Source of the DNA: Isoetes taiwanensis | Taxonomy: Eukaryota; Streptophyta; Lycopodiopsida; Isoetales; Isoetaceae | Assembly (NCBI GenBank): GCA_021234155.1 | Contig: JAJEKV010000673.1 | Location: 1 to 64,000 of the forward strand | Direction: 5' to 3' | Length of the DNA stretch: 64,000 bases | In this document: positions 1-11,204 of the stretch, piece after piece | Position numbering within the stretch: position 1 is the stretch's first letter | Layout: each line of letters begins with the position of its first letter | Notes under the pieces: model-generated | What the model saw: only the letters and a program-made list of their open reading frames with translations | Told to the model about the DNA's origin: nothing | Database searches by the model: none | Program-made: the position numbers and the translations under genes

Positions 1-177
1 GTCTGCAATTGTAAATATTTTTCGTAATATCAATAAAACTTTTATTTGAATTTAAAAGCTTAATAAATTATTTTATGTAAATATGTAAAATAAAACATGT
101 CAGCCTCAATAAAAGGCTTGTATGTGGGACTTTGTGTTATTTCAAATGTTTCTCTTCCTCTCTCTCCCTTCTAGCTT

Positions 178-2160
178 ATGGTCACGACCCTGTCATCAAA
201 AATTACTTGATGAGATAATGGGATCTGCAAGTCCCTCTGACATGCTTAGCGACCCCTTTATTATTAACGCCCAGACCTCATTAATATATAAAAATCCAGA
301 TTGATTGGATTTGGAGGAAATGCTTCCTCCTCCTGTCTTCTTCGGGATCCCCAAACGTATTTGGAGCGAGGCAGTCCCAGCAGATGTTAGGGCGGGACAC
401 CATGCTTATGATGTTCGAAGGGAAGCCTGATGGGGGTAAACACCGCCAGCGGTCCAACAATGCAAGAAAATATCCGGGAAGTTATTACCCCAGCCATCCT
501 CATGATTCAACACGCTGAGGATGAAATTTTGCTTGTAGAAAAGGCAAACCGCGAAAGTCTCCTGAGGAGGGAAGACACATAGGTACATGACTTTATTCGC
601 TGAGAAGCGGAGGAGAGTCGCCGATTGCCGTGAAACAAGCCATAGGCTTGTCAGATTAGACGGCCTTCCAGGCCATTCATCACCATGGGCAAGAGTAATT
701 TTCTCTGGATGATAATATTATCCTGGACGCATCACATGGTGGCCGACTCTCGACGCGGACCAATGTGAGACTTATGAGCCAGTGAGCACTTAATGGGCGA
801 TTTTATTGACTTCACTTCTCTTGAGCTTCCTCGAGGTGCAGCATTTTGCTCAGTTCGCCAAAAGACCATAGAGCGGCGAGAGACTCTATGCGTCTTGAGG
901 ACTTTGTGATGCGAGGCGGCTTAGCGGCCTTCGCAGGCGCCTTCACGGCTATGGGACCTCCGTCCCAAAACATCAATATGGTTGGGTTCCCTCATTTCGG
1001 ATGATGAGGGGAAGGATTTGTATCATAATCACGCACATAGAAGGAGGAGCAGCGGGGAACTTAGGGAGGAAATCCCCATGGATTTGGATAAGGAGAGAGT
1101 GGCTACATCCGAGACCCCGCAAAGGGAAAGTCTTTGGGTAATCACCTCACGTTTCTTTTTGTCGACCTTCGAGCCGGGAGGGCAGTCCCTTTTCATGCCG
1201 AGATCTGAGACCAGAGGCTGAGCTTCATGAGGTGGACCCTCAGGTGCTCTCTCTACAGCGGCCCGGCCACAAGAAGCACTTCCCTATAAAATGCGTTTGC
1301 CAGCCAAATGCGGCCCAAGGATCTCATACGGCGGCTTTGGGTGGGGATATTGCGCTGGATGAGCATGGCTCTCCGCGGCAGCCCCATTGGCGTTGCCTAT
1401 CCACGAGGAGGTTGCATCTGTTAGGCTGCCCGCGGTAGACCACAGGGCCACAACTCTGCTGCGACACCCGACGCCTCCCACCACCCCCCCTAGGAGACCC
1501 ACGGATGAAAGGGAGGACCTAGCTCCTAGACTAATTGTGCTATGCAATTTTTTATATATATCGGGTGATTATGAGATTTTGGATTGGCAAATGTTTTAGC
1601 TATATTGTAGTATGGTGTACCTTATTTACTTATTAAATACAATCTTGTCTTGATAAAGTATAAGTGAATTGTTTCTTTTTATGGCGTTCTCTTCAAAGCG
1701 TTAAAGTTTAGAATATAGTGGAATTACAAAATGTTCTCTATTCATTCCAACTATCTTTAGGAAGAGACCCTTTGGGAATATGAGGAGAGGATTACCGACA
1801 TGGTTAGGAGGGATGATCAGGACCGAACCCGAGGACTATGGCGGAGATATGGTGAATATCAGTGGGATGAAGGCTATGAGATCGAACCACCGCCACCGGG
1901 AGAACCCTATGATCGACAAAGGCTGGAGATAGTTAACATCCTTAGGAATGAGCTTTTCGAGGATCGAAGATGACCACAATGCGTGCACAGGACTATTGGA
2001 ATATGGCGAGGCACGAGGGCTTTTCGAGGGGCATGACGACCACCTTTTTGGCAACTCTTCTATGCTCTGCGAAGGCTTTTCAATCTTCTCATTGTCATTA
2101 ACATGGGAATACCAACCCAGTGATTGTCCAAGCACGGGGCGTTATAAACTCGTTAGAGCA
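178..2160 (+). pseudogene. Unrecognised coding-like block upstream of gag, copy A
   Basis: Before gag lies about 2 kb that is neither LTR nor leader. GC-richer, coding-looking stretches (about 180-1,540 and 1,760-2,160) are separated by AT-rich segments (1-175 and 1,545-1,755). The copy at 11,205-13,255 has the same organisation. A pyrimidine run ending in TTCTAG near 170-176 and an AG just before 1,761 look like splice acceptors, so the AT-rich parts could be introns. I recognise no domain. It could be an extra ORF of the element or captured host sequence. Frames are interrupted in both copies, so no protein is proposed. Confidence 0.45.
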
Positions 2161-2349
2161 ATGCGGGGAGAGTACCAGCTCACGAAATCCTATACCCCTT
2201 AGCGAACCCCTAGGCTTGGTCTCTTGGTTATGTTTTCTTTGTTCTTTGTTATCTTTGTGTGCAAGTAAAACTTTAAGATCTCAACTGTATCATACCTACT
2301 TTTTGTATCAAAGCGGTGTACCAATTAACTTGTTGTTGTACTCAACTTG

Positions 2350-2860
2350 AATGAAATAAAATATTAATTTACGTTTGTATATTATCTTGTCGCTATTAGC
2401 AAATGTTATCTTAAAGGAATTGTACATTCTATAAAAAATGCTTATACTTTCATAAATGCTCACTATAGGCCGGTGCCGCATACTTGGCGGCAGCAAACAC
2501 CCTCAGCGCCCGGTAAGTGACACTGAGCAGGAATTGATTTTTAATGAAAAGGCAACTTCGGCCCGAATTTACGGGCCTATGTATTGCATACCAATCCACT
2601 TGCATAACAAACCGGAGGGCCGGACCAGAATTACCTCCGCGACCAATGAGTCCACACACGACAAACGCCATCTCCCCTAGAGCTAGCCTGTACGTACCAA
2701 GGAGGCCTCATGCTAAGCGTCACCGAAGTTCCTCTAAGGATAAGCGCCACTTCCTCACACTCAACCGCCCGGTGTCTTACGGGTCATCGCTATCGGTCGG
2801 TGACCATGCGGCCGTGAAGGATAAGGAATAAAGTAAAACCGTTGATACGACCATAACTGG
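2350..2860 (+). other. Spacer between the upstream block and gag, copy A
   Basis: AT-rich then GC-richer sequence with no supported ORF. It matches 13,440-13,945 in copy B. It may be the untranslated leader of the gag-pol message, but no promoter or splice site could be assigned. Confidence 0.4.
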
Positions 2861-2863
2861 TAT

Positions 2864-3843
2864 ATGGAAGAACGGGGAAGTTGGCTCAATTTGATGGGAA
2901 ATCGAGGCGGCCATAATCATGAGAATCCTGGTTGGGACGAGATGAAGGAGTTTGGAAAATCCTATGGAATGGCCGAGGAGAAGGATACGGGAAAAGTTAC
3001 CACCACCAACCTTACGGAGCTGCCCGTATTTGGTGGAAGGGTTATGCGAGCTAAGCACTGGGCGAGGGAGCAGTGCAAGTTCAAAAAGTTCGCTAAGGCT
3101 TTTAAATCGCATTCACGTGCCTCGCGCTTACAAATGCCCGCCAGATCCGGACCTTTACGAGGTTAGAACGAGAAGGGCATGTCGTTCCGCCTACAGCTTG
3201 ATGAATTCATGCGATTGAGGTTGTATGTACCGGAATGAATGAAAAAAGAGGCGTAGAGGGCTACATTGAAGGGTTGGCCCCATCCATTAAGCGAATGGTC
3301 AAGGCCATAGACCCAAAATCAGTAGCAGGAGCGGAAGCTAAGGCATTAAGCCTCGAGGAGGACACGCCAAGGAACCAGTATCCGCGACCTGCTCCTTACT
3401 CGCAAGAGCGGCGTCCACACCTTACAAAACCCGTTCCCCAGTCCGGGGGCCCTCTCCAGTGAGAACTCTTACGGCCCGGGGAGAAGAAAGTCACCTTTAG
3501 CACACCGGATAAAGCGAGAACAATGCCCGGTAAGGAAGTTCGAGACCTCTTCTGGTCCATTCCTAAAGAGGCCAGAGAACAGCTCCGTCGAGATAAGGCA
3601 TGCTACAGGTGTATGAGGCCTGGACACTTCATGCAGAATTGTCCCTATGTTACCCAGAACTGCCCAGCTGGCCATGGCCCGACCTTGATTGGGAAGGCGG
3701 AGTCCAACCTCCCCGTTGAGGGGGCGAGGCTCCGAATACATTCGCGGTCGTCTCATATTCTTGCCACTATAGAAACTGCAAGCCGAAAAGTCGACCTTCC
3801 TGTTATTTCTACAATAGGCCAAGTGGCGGTAAGCCTTTCATAA
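2864..3843 (+). pseudogene. gag: gag with CCHC zinc knuckle, copy A
   Basis: Gag packages the element's RNA into virus-like particles. A capsid-like region reads in pieces from 2,864, and a characteristic gag helix region (start of the YIEGLAPSIKRMV segment) lies near 3,260-3,300. The nucleocapsid knuckle CYRCMRPGHFMQNC at 3,601-3,642 fits C-x2-C-x4-H-x4-C exactly. The frame breaks near 3,165, 3,220 and 3,465, so the ORF is in at least four pieces. Copy B (13,949-14,760) breaks at different places, so the underlying gene was probably once open. It is followed directly by protease, as expected for a gag-pol polyprotein. Confidence 0.85.
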
Positions 3844-4140
3844 TTTTGATGGATACGGGTAGTAACGCATAATTTTGCTTCCCTAGAATGGCCCGTGTAT
3901 TGCGGCTTGAAACATTGAGATCGGCCTAAGCCAGTCCGCGTTAGCCCGGTGGTAAGATCGGAGACACTCATGGCGTAGCATTAACCTTAAAATGCGGTTG
4001 CCCGGGTGCACCGGTTGCCTTGGGTGCGAGATAATGGACATTGGCAAAATATGATCTTATTGTTGGTATGGAGTTTTTGGCATGCGAAGGCCAACATAGG
4101 CTGCGAAAGAAAGCGAGAGGTTACCTTCAACGCCGCTAAT
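3844..4140 (+). pseudogene. Retroviral-type aspartic protease, copy A
   Basis: The protease cleaves the gag-pol polyprotein. The catalytic triad and its neighbour read DTGS at 3,852-3,863 after a hydrophobic strand (IILM). A second conserved stretch, DIGKYDLIVGMEFL, is readable near 4,033-4,080 in interrupted form. A stop follows the active site within a few codons (TAA near 3,869). In copy B the fourth residue of the motif is changed (DTGK at 14,931). Family assignment is from the motif and its position between the knuckle and RT. Confidence 0.75.
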
Positions 4141-4314
4141 GGAGCCGCAGCGTAACAATAAAAGGTGATCCATTCCACTCTGCTATCCAGTCTATGTCAA
4201 TCAAGCAGTTAGAAAAAGCTATACGCAGGAATGAACTCCTTTGCCTCATTACACTTGCCTCCATTGAGTCTGACACTAAGCAGCAGCAAGTAATAGACAC
4301 CTTGCCACAAGACA

Positions 4315-5075
4315 TTGCCACAAGACATTGCCACCCTTCTTCGAGAATTTAGCGATCTTTTTCCAGATGAGATCCAGAAGCTTCCTCCTTTCAGAGGGGT
4401 AGAATGTGAGATAGCTCTAGAACCAGGTACTAAGCCTACCAGCAAGGCCCCGTACCGAATGAGTCCTCCAGAGTTGGCAGAGCTTAAGAAACAACTTCAA
4501 GAGTTACTAAACCTAGGTTTTATTCGGCCTAGTGTTTCACCATTTGGCGCTCCTATTCTTTTTGTCAAGAAGAAAGATGGCTCCTTAAGGATGTGTATTG
4601 ATTATAGGCAGCTCAATAAGCATACCATCAAGAATCGCTATGCTTTGCCTAGGGCAGATGATCTCATGGACCAGTTACAAGGAGCCAAATATTTTTCAAA
4701 GATTGATTTACGCTCCGGGTACCATCAAATAAGGATAAAGGAGGAAGACATTCATAAGTCTGCTTTTCGCACCAGATATGGGCATTATGAGTTCACAGTC
4801 ATGCCTTTTGGATTGACCAATGCCCCCGCAACGTTCATGCGGTTGATGAATGACATCTTTCGCCAATACTTAGATGACTTTGTTGTTATTTTCTTTGACG
4901 ACATTCTCATCTATAGTAAAACCTTACAGCAACATGAACAACATCTCCGATTGGCTTTGCGAAGCTAAAAGCGTCATCGACTCTTATGCCAAGTTCTCTA
5001 AATGCAAGTTTGCCACTCCCAAGGTCGACTATTTGGGACATATTATTTCAGCAAGAGGGAATTACTACTGATCCA
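4315..5075 (+). pseudogene. Reverse transcriptase, copy A (217-codon open stretch)
   Basis: The polymerase copies element RNA into DNA. The open stretch 4,315-4,968 shows the RT core in order: a PYRMSPPE entry motif, the fingers segment [21 protein letters not shown], palm motif [12 protein letters not shown], the [12 protein letters not shown] motif, and the catalytic FFDDILIYS at about 4,888-4,920 with both aspartates. The frame then shifts near 4,968 and continues in another phase to about 5,070. It is the best preserved part of either copy; the copy B equivalent is broken several times. Codons and motifs are those of plant chromoviruses. Confidence 0.93.
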
Positions 5076-5079
5076 ACCA

Positions 5080-5665
5080 AGATAGAAGTAATAAAGGATT
5101 GGCCCATTCAGCTAATGTTTCCAAGTTAGGAGTTTCTTGGGACTCGCGAGGATATTATCGAAAATTTGTTAAGGATTTTGCAACAATTGCCGCACCTCTT
5201 ACTAATCTCACAAAGCATGAGAAAGTGAAGGATTGGATGGAATATTGGAAAGCAAAAGTCCAAGTTAAAACTTTCGGAAACTAAAGGATGCTTTAACATC
5301 CGCACGGTCCTCACTTTGCCTCGATCACGAAAAGGATAAATCGGTGGTAACGATGCTAGTAAGATAGCTACGGTGGAGTGTTAATGCGAGGAGGGAGAGT
5401 TGTTGCCCTACGATTCAAAGAAGATGAATGGCCTTGAGCAGCGATATCCTACCCATGATGGGTTCTTCTGGCAGTTGTCCGCGCTCTCCGTATTTGGAGA
5501 CACTACCTTCTCGGTAGAAGATTTCAGTTAGATACGGATCATCAGAGTCTCCGCTATCTATCCACCCAGCCAAATCTCAATCTCCGTCAGAGAAGATGGA
5601 TGGAATTCCCTCGAGGAATCGACTTGAGATTGTATACAAGCGGGGAAGCACAATGTGGTTGCGGA
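5080..5665 (+). pseudogene. RNase H region, copy A
   Basis: After the RT connection a YYRKFVKDFATIAAPLTNLT segment is readable at about 5,152-5,211, the usual join between RT and RNase H in gypsy elements. RNase H residues follow in shifting frames (about 5,330-5,540). The activity would remove the RNA strand during cDNA synthesis. At least four frame breaks are visible against copy B (16,230-16,745), several next to CAG or CCGG sequences. Confidence 0.75.
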
Positions 5666-5879
5666 TGCTTTATCACGTCATCCTTTGATACCCGAACCCA
5701 TTGTAGCGCCATTTCCACACTCACTAGCGAATTTGGGAAGCGGATAGAGCGGACCTTGACCCACGGTCGAATTTTGTGATCTTTGGGGAGTACGAGTAAA
5801 GGAAGCCCGTCTGGGGATAAAAGCGTGAAGCTTTCGTTCATATAAGAAAAGGGCAACTTATTATATCACAAGGATAAGT

Positions 5880-6710
5880 TGTGTGTTCGGAGACTTGAGG
5901 GCGCGCAAGCTAATTCTCCATGACACACACAACAGCCCTATAGCGGAGGACATGCGGGTTTTATGAAAACTTACTTTAAGATCCGCTCCGGCTATTTTTG
6001 GCCTTGACGAAGAAGGACATTGCCAGATACGATAGCGATTGTCGGGTGTGTCAACAAACTAAAATTTTGAACAATTAAGAGTTCGGGGAGAGTTGCAACC
6101 CTTGGATGTCCCCAGCGCCAAGTGGGAAGTAATAACCATGGACTTCATTGTGGGCCTCCCGCGTACTCTCAGGTGGATATGATGCATTAATGGTAGTGGT
6201 CGACAAATTGTCAAAGATGGCTCATTTCCTGCCATGTCGAACCCACCGGACCACAGCCGACTTACCGCCTTGCTTTTGCAAAAGAAATTTTCAGGTTACG
6301 GGATAGAGTAATTGTATGGGACGAGGGATCCTAAGTTTGTAAGTGCATTGCGGAAGGACTTCTTTGCCACTATCGGACCAAGCTTGCTATGAGTCTGACT
6401 TACCATCCCTCGGACGGATGGTCGGGGCCGAGCGTGTCAATCATATTGCTCGAAGATATGCTTTCTGGCTATGTATGGATGCTTGATCACAATGGGATTA
6501 TATTTATCGGTAGAATTAAGCCTATAACGATTACAAAGCGGGAGTCTTCCAAGATGTCTCCCTTCATGATAAATTATGGCTATCAATGTCTTACTCGGAC
6601 ACATGGCATAACCCCTGTTTTCTAAAGTGGAGGTCTCTCAACAACTCCTTTTAGAAAATGCAGGCCTTGGTGGAGGAGGTTCGTGGTTACTTATTGGCGA
6701 CGCTGCGATT
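5880..6710 (+). pseudogene. Integrase (HHCC and DDE core), copy A
   Basis: Integrase inserts the cDNA into the host genome. A His/Cys zinc-binding region is readable in pieces from about 5,905 to 6,060. The catalytic core begins at 6,138 with MDFIVGLP (first Asp), has a VWDEG-type segment near 6,314 (second Asp) and a damaged HPSDGWSGPSV segment near 6,403-6,435 where the catalytic Glu context lies. In copy B the last segment reads closer to family (near 17,467-17,500). Several frame breaks are present. Confidence 0.8.
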
Positions 6711-6982
6711 AAATTAGCGAGAAAGAGTCTAGCGGATAAGCACCGAACCTCCGCGAGTCTTGGTGGGGCGAATCGGTTTGGCTTAAGATCAAAGTAAAAC
6801 AAGCCAAGCTTAAAATTGGTAAGGTAGCTAAGAAGTTGGCACCCGGATGGGCTGTGCGTTCAAGATGCTAAGAGCAGCGTGGGAGGCGGGCATATCGGGC
6901 TTAGACTTGCCGCCCGCTTGAAGATCCACAAGGTCTTTCACGTGAGTCTACGAGAAACAACACACCCCGATCCGAGGAGGTT

Positions 6983-7297
6983 TTGGATACCCCAACCCTC
7001 CTAGAAATGACTGAAAAGCAGCTCGAAATAGTCCTTGAAGCTCTTCTTGATCGAGCTTACAAGCGGACCCGAAGGACTCAAATGTTGCAATACTTGGTCA
7101 AGTGGAAGCACTTACGATTGAGGATGCTACGGGTGATGAAAATAGACCTTGAGAAGCACTATCCGGACTTCATGCGGGAATCTGGGGGCCGCATCATCAA
7201 CGATGCTATCAACCCCTCCGTGGTAAGCGAGGGCTTGAATTGCGAGAATCATGTTGTAGAGGGTAGATGCATCGTATCTTATCATAATAACCGATGA
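6983..7297 (+). pseudogene. Chromodomain at the pol C-terminus, copy A
   Basis: The 104-codon stretch contains YLVKWKHL at about 7,091-7,114, followed by the acidic LEKHYPDF segment. That is the C-terminal chromodomain that defines chromoviruses and is thought to steer integration to particular chromatin. A frame shift between the two motifs removes the usual ATW core. The equivalent in copy B is at 18,030-18,260. This domain and its position decide the chromovirus assignment. Confidence 0.8.
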
Positions 7298-7522
7298 TGA
7301 GATCACCTTGGTGTTCTCTGGGGCGAGGGGTCCCCTTCTAGATAGATTTTCTTTTTATTTATAGGGGTGGTCCCTCCAACCACAATCTAATTATATATTA
7401 TTGATATATGGGTATATTGACATATGCGAGGGCGATTGAGCGGTCGTCACCTGCCATGTATAGAGGGTTGCTTGATAACCCAATCTTTCTCGTATTGGCT
7501 TTCTCTACATATGTGACTTTTG

Positions 7523-9009
7523 TAATGGTAACCTAGGGGTTACTTTAAAGCTAGGGTTAAATTAAAGTTAATAACCTATAACTTAGGAAATTAAGGACTA
7601 AATAGGATTAGTTAGGCTAATTACTGTTTTTGGGGGCCGCCACTGCCCCAATCGATTAGGGAGCATGGGGATTGCCAAATTGGGCTGTCAACCTGATCCC
7701 TATCCTTTTTGACTCCCTCAATTCGCCCAAAAGGAGGAGGGTGGCGCCATCATACCAAGCGAGGCGCCACCATACCAAGTCGAACCTGAACCCTCAACTC
7801 TCGGGGAGATGGAGCAGCCCCATGGTAGCGAGTCCGGCCGAACTTCGGTGGGTGACTAGGATAGCAAATCAATTCTAGATAACGCCCTATTGGGCCTTGG
7901 TTGTGTTAGTTTCTCTGTTCTCTTTGTGTTTCAATCATAGGAACTAACCCTTGGTTGTAAAAGTAAGTCTCTTTATATTCGATTCTCGTTCTTGCTACGA
8001 AAGGATGGATTGTTAATTCTTTGTCTAGTCGACTCACGAAATGGGGGGGATTTGGGGGTAGAGACCTCTGAGCCATGTATTGTAGTATGCTCCTAGATGG
8101 CATACTGTAGAGTCCCATTAATTGCGGCCTGTGCACAAGAGCCCACGGGTCCTAGATGCTATGGTGCGGCTTAGCACCCGGACAAGGAACATAGTGGTGA
8201 AGTGGGGGTGGGGTCTTGCCGCGAACATACAAGGCTCTGAGACTCCCTACAGTGAGCTAGGCACGATGGCCGGTCCGTTGAGGGCGGGTATGGGTGCGAC
8301 ACTCCACAGGTGTAGTGGTGTGACCGTATGGGGCACCGTGCACTTTGAGTAGATTTAGGGTGAGTAAGTCAGTGCGGATGCGGGGGTCGTGATGCGGCTG
8401 CGTATTCTCTAGCTCACCCATGGAACCACTGTGATTACGGAAGGGGCGCTTCCCGGCACTGCCTCATCGGACCAGCGTCATGAACACAGGTAGGTTCAAG
8501 GGTGATACCTTGAACTGCGTCTCAGGAAGGCTATAAGCGAAGCCATAGCATGAATCGACCCATGCGCAAAGTGTGCAACGGGGGGGGCGGATGGAGTGGA
8601 CAACCCTAGCCCGATGTTCTATGCCAGATAGCCATGCCAAGACTCGGTCTGTGATCTCTTGAGGCCCGGCCGTCGGTCGATCCCTGCTTGGAGTGCTGGC
8701 AGGGGAAGAACTTGGGGTTTGGCGTTTTCTTAGGTTTAGATGCATATTCTATGCCGATGGTATTTGGATGGATCGCCACCCGCCGTGGTGGATGTTTATG
8801 TATATTTATCTTTGTGTGCTAACCCTTGTATTCATGCTTCCTTGACGTAGGGGTCCCATTGAAGGCGTGGGCGAATGACCCCCGTGTCCTTCTTTCGGGC
8901 ATCATTTCATAGATGGCCGAAAAAGCGGAGGAGCCCGCTCATGGTTGCCATGGGAGGAGAAAGTCCCCGTATGTATACGGTAGAGGGGCGTATATATGCA
9001 GGGCGTCCA
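7523..9009 (+). repeat. LTR shared between copies A and B (5' 113 bp missing)
   Basis: It aligns with 18,917-20,422 of the intact 3' LTR and is followed at 9,013 by a primer-binding site, so 9,009 is the LTR right end within a few bases. The left end is lost in a 356-bp deletion relative to copy B. It contains several coding-looking shadows but no gene. For copy A it would act as the 3' LTR and for copy B as the 5' LTR. Confidence 0.88.
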
Positions 9010-9012
9010 CGG

Positions 9013-9024
9013 TGGTATCGAGCC
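9013..9024 (+). other. Primer-binding site (initiator Met tRNA type)
   Basis: TGGTATCGAGCC lies a few bases after the LTR end. The plant consensus is TGGTATCAGAGC, complementary to the 3' end of initiator-Met tRNA. The single difference is loss of the A in CAG, the same kind of change seen between the element copies. It fixes the start of internal region B. Confidence 0.85.
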
Positions 9025-9227
9025 GTGATTTGGTTGCTTTCGAAATCATAGCGCCAAACACTAACTTCGTATACGGTAATTAGGAGGAGGCTAAGTCAAT
9101 GTGTTGTTAGTCCTCTTTGATGTTTGGCTCTACGTGCTAGGTTAAATTAAGAAATTGTAGCTTTAAAGAGGATATGGCGACTCAAGACCCAAGATTGGAA
9201 GCCTAGCGGTGTCGATGGGGTAGCTCA

Positions 9228-11038
9228 ATGGCGAAGAGGGTGGTTCCATTGGATGGGCGTACTCGAATTACCCTAGAGCGGCCGACTCTGGCGAAAAATG
9301 GTCAAGGGGCGGGCCCAAAACCAACTTCGAGGCGCCGCTTGCCTTTTGTAAACTGTAGTCATGGTAGAAGATTTTGGAAATGCCGTCGGCCCGACGGTCG
9401 GACCAGTCAGCAGCGGGCCGCCAGAGTCAACTTCGGGCGCGCTTGCACCGGCGACCCCGGTCGGCGGAAGCCGCGTATAATGCGACCCGGCCCGGCCGTA
9501 TGCTGCAGCGTATTTCCGCCGTTATAATTATTTTTAATAATAAAATTTTAAAGTTAATAAGAAAAATTTTTGAAATTTTTAAAGTTAACTGGCCGTTTAA
9601 CAAACCTTTTCTTGCCATTTGCTTTTGCCTTGCCTTCAGCACTTCCGACCGCCTGAGCCGCCGTCCGCCATCGCCACCAGACCTGACCTTGTTCTCCCGC
9701 CCTTGTGCCTTGCGAACCCTAGCGCCTCCTTTGTCGTCTCCTTAGCGCCCGGCGCCTTACGCTTCGACTTGAGAGACCTTGGTACTAAGCGCTATGGCCA
9801 ATACCAAGGCGCCCGGATCCATCTACCACGAGCATTGTGGAGATTTCGCCATGATTGCCAAGCACATGGCTACCGACCCGGCCTTTATTGATATCTTTGT
9901 TGGATGAGGCTGGTAAATAGGTTTGAGAACAACGATAGGATTCCATATCCTATCTATCACTTCTCGAGCCATTCTTGATCATTTGAACAACCGCCCGACT
10001 CTCCTATACCATTGTTGAGCAACGACATGGTCATGATGCTCATTAAATTCTATCCTCCGGCGGGGAAGGCCATCTGAGAGGAGGAAGATATCATGGGCCG
10101 AGGCCGTATTAGGGGTTTGGCGGAGAGGATGATCATAGGGAGATCGGCGGGCGGTCTGGCGGTCCGTGGAAGGGAATCTGGTACCTCGGGGGCGGTTTTG
10201 CCATCATTGATGGCGTGAGCCATTGAGGTTCCCCATACGGATTGGCGGGGAGGAGTCCAACGGTTTTGTATGGGGAGAAATCCCCGATATCAGCATCGAC
10301 TATCTGATAACCATTCAGATAGACATGGAGTCTAGCGACCCGCAGTGATTACCAAGTGAACTTAATCGCCCGTCTTTGCAACCCCGGTGTTTGCTTTCCG
10401 GTCCGGGGAAGATCGAGGAGAGCCGGGAAGAGCGGAGAAGCTTCGGCGAGGAGGGCGGGACCCGGCAAGACCAGCGGGACCCGGCAAGATGGAGGAGCAT
10501 CGGGAGTGGGCGGACCAACCCGAAGCATCGAGGCTATTAGCAGGAGGAAGGGTCTAGCCCATAAGGCCGGCAGTCAATATAAAGAGAAACTAAGGACTGT
10601 CGGGGCTTTTGGCAAGAAGACGAGTGCCGACCGGAGGCAGCAGCGGGTGGATAGCTCCCGACCGGCTGTTGGGGCTAAGACGGTGCCAGCACCAACGGGG
10701 CGCGCCTGTAAGGCGGAGCCTGAGAGGAAGCCTCGCAGGTACCAGGCCGTGCACCGTGGCCTGCGGGAAATCCGCCAAGTTCAATCTCTGAGCTTCGATC
10801 GGGGAAGCTACCCTTCCAAAGGTTGAGTGCGGGGAGATCGCGCAGCAGTTCAAGACCGATCTCGTTTCCGGACCTTTGCAATTTTAGCGCTCAAAGGCTG
10901 CTGAAGCCTACTTGGTAGCACTTTTAGTGGCGCCAATCTTTGCGCGATCCGCAAAGAGGGTCACCATAATGCCTAAGGATTTGGCCCTCGCCCGCGAGGA
11001 TACGGGGGAGCATCCTTAGCATCTTTTTGAACTCGCAA
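9228..11038 (+). other. GC-rich unrecognised part of internal region B
   Basis: Two GC-rich blocks (about 9,228-9,515 and 9,640-11,030) with ORFs of 67-156 codons flank a very AT-rich stretch (9,515-9,610). Translations are rich in Arg, Gly, Pro and Ala and show no domain I know. The ORF at 10,356-10,826 is mainly a product of base composition. With no second copy in the window, coding status cannot be tested here. Confidence 0.35.
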
Positions 11039-11204
11039 TTGTAAATATTTTTTTGTAATATTTAATAAAAACTTTTATTTTGAATTAAAAGCTTAATTAT
11101 TTTATGTAAATATAAAATAAAATCTTGACGTCGACCTCAATAAAAAGGGTTTAAAAGGGGACTTTAAAGTTATTTCAAATGTTTCTCTTCCTCTCTCCTC
11201 CCTT

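Larger units (their letters stand above)
1..7522 (+). mobile_element. Ty3/gypsy chromovirus, internal region, copy A (5' end outside window)
   Basis: This stretch aligns almost base for base with 11,031-18,560. Domain order on the plus strand is an unrecognised upstream block, gag, CCHC knuckle, aspartic protease, reverse transcriptase, RNase H, integrase and chromodomain, which is the order of Ty3/gypsy chromoviruses. The frame is broken in many places except across RT (4,315-4,968), which stays open for 217 codons. The 3' end is missing: the sequence jumps from the equivalent of 18,560 straight to the equivalent of 18,917, losing the polypurine tract and the first 113 bp of the LTR. The left boundary lies outside the window. 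Confidence in the family is high; whether the frame breaks are real is doubtful (see findings). Confidence 0.93.

Noticed and set aside
10356-10826. 156-codon ORF as a gene
   Set aside because: Arg/Gly/Pro-rich translation of GC-rich sequence with ORFs on the opposite strand too; no domain.
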